A stretch of DNA of 5,538 nucleotides from Alphaproteobacteria bacterium (GTDB lineage Bacteria > Pseudomonadota > Alphaproteobacteria > GCA-2731375), in the NCBI GenBank assembly GCA_028281075.1, contig JANQKO010000627.1, positions 1 through 5,538 of the forward strand, given 5' to 3'. Numbering within the stretch: position 1 is the stretch's first letter; each line of letters starts with the position of its first letter. Below the pieces are notes generated by a model that saw only the letters and a program-made list of their open reading frames with translations, was not told where the DNA came from and did no database searches. Below are positions 4,853-5,538 of the stretch, piece by piece. Both the position numbers and the translations under genes were made by a program.

Positions 4853-5538
4853 ATGACCTCGGCGCCGCCTTTCGCCACGCCTGGCGCGGCGCTGGCCCAT
4901 ATGGCGGCCGCGCGCGGCGCCGACGAGGCGCTGGCCTTTCCGCGACAGAACGCGCGGCTGACCTTCGCGGCCTGGCACGAGCAGGCCGCGGCGCTGGCGC
5001 GCGGCCTCGGCACGCTTGGCCTTGGTCCCGGCGACCATGTCGCCCTGCTGGCCGAGAACCGCATGGAATGGCCGGTCGCGCAGCTCGCCGTGGCGCTGCT
5101 GGGCGGCGTGCTTGTGCCGCTGAGCACGCATTACGGCCGCGCTGAGCTGCGCTACGCGATCGCCCAGTCCGACAGCAAGGCGCTGATCCGGTCCGATGGC
5201 TTCCGGGGGCATGACTATGCCGGCGCGGTCGCCGGGGTCCGCGCCGAGCTGCCGGCGCTGGCGCACGAGATCTCGCTGGACGACGGCGGCTACGCGGCGC
5301 TGCTGGCGGCGGGCGCCGGCACCGACGCGGCGCTGCCCGACGTGGCGGCGGACGGTCTCGCGGCCCTGCTCTACACCTCGGGCACCACCGGCGTGCCGAA
5401 GGGTGCGCTGCTGACCCACGGGGCCATGCTGACCGACGCCTGGCTATCGATGCAACGGCTGCGGGTCCGGCCTCGCGACCGCTGGACCTCGATGATCCCG
5501 CTGTTCCACTGCTCGGGCTCGATCTTCAACATCCTCGG
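4853..5538 (+). CDS. AMP-forming acyl-CoA synthetase/ligase (3'-truncated)
   Basis: The first 228 residues of an adenylate-forming enzyme run off the right edge; complete members have about 500-550. These enzymes activate a carboxylic acid with ATP to an acyl-adenylate and then to the CoA thioester. Visible parts are LTFAAWHEQAAALARGL (36-52), GDHVALLAENRMEWP (60-74), the VPLSTHYGRAELRYAI segment (88-103) common in fatty/aromatic acid ligases, and the nucleotide-binding A3 motif YTSGTTGVPKG (174-184). IPLFHCSGSIF (215-225) follows, matching the PLFH region at the acyl pocket. No signal or membrane segment is seen. The ATG at 4853 lies 7 bases after the stop of the GGT-like gene and has only a weak ribosome binding site, which suggests translational coupling. 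A second in-frame ATG at 4901 is possible. Acyl specificity cannot be set from this half. Confidence 0.9.
   Translation, partial: MTSAPPFATPGAALAHMAAARGADEALAFPRQNARLTFAAWHEQAAALARGLGTLGLGPGDHVALLAENRMEWPVAQLAVALLGGVLVPLSTHYGRAELRYAIAQSDSKALIRSDGFRGHDYAGAVAGVRAELPALAHEISLDDGGYAALLAAGAGTDAALPDVAADGLAALLYTSGTTGVPKGALLTHGAMLTDAWLSMQRLRVRPRDRWTSMIPLFHCSGSIFNIL

Noticed and set aside
3265..5127. 620-residue open frame on the minus strand, longer than the gene it overlaps
   Set aside because: It is antisense to the GGT-like gene and the ligase, both of which have clear family motifs. Its translation is rich in Ala, Arg, His, Gln and Val with no domain, as expected of a GC-rich antisense frame.

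Overview
The window is GC-rich, has strong codon bias and long antisense open frames, and carries two families I associate mainly with Alphaproteobacteria (DUF2478 and DUF4170). It most likely comes from an alphaproteobacterial chromosome, perhaps Rhodospirillales-like. That placement is inference, since no rRNA or other marker gene is present.

Layout. (1) Positions 2-1205 (+) hold a tightly overlapped run: the tail of an unrecognised gene, a membrane-anchored pseudoazurin-like cupredoxin with all four copper ligands, and a DUF2478 protein. The first two genes overlap by ATGA. The third starts about 30 bases after the second, or overlaps its stop if a GTG start is used. (2) Positions 1206-1953 carry no credible gene and are filled with at least four inverted-repeat structures, nested or side by side: a 27-nt hairpin, an 18-nt flanking repeat pair, an element with perfect 32-nt ends, and an element built on GGGACAGTCCC. 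This looks like a landing site for small non-autonomous (MITE/REP-like) elements between two convergent genes. (3) Positions 1954-2865 (-) encode a ten-helix EamA/DMT-type exporter. (4) Positions 2944-3162 (+), divergent from the exporter, encode a 72-residue DUF4170 protein. (5) Positions 3256-5538 (+) are a probable operon: a cytoplasmic gamma-glutamyltransferase-family protein, then 7 bases later an AMP-forming acyl-CoA ligase that runs off the right edge.

How the genes may work together. The cupredoxin and DUF2478 probably serve one process with the cut-off upstream gene, with the cupredoxin acting as a periplasm-facing electron carrier. The gamma-glutamyltransferase-like protein keeps the autoprocessing threonine but lacks the arginine and the LSSM loop used for gamma-glutamyl substrates. 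It is better read as an amidohydrolase of the oxamate-amidohydrolase-like branch, perhaps releasing an acid that the adjacent ligase activates to a CoA thioester. That link is a hypothesis. I did not find a clear-cut new defence or mobile system; the most unusual material is the repeat island, the cupredoxin/DUF2478 pair and the divergent active site of the GGT-like enzyme.
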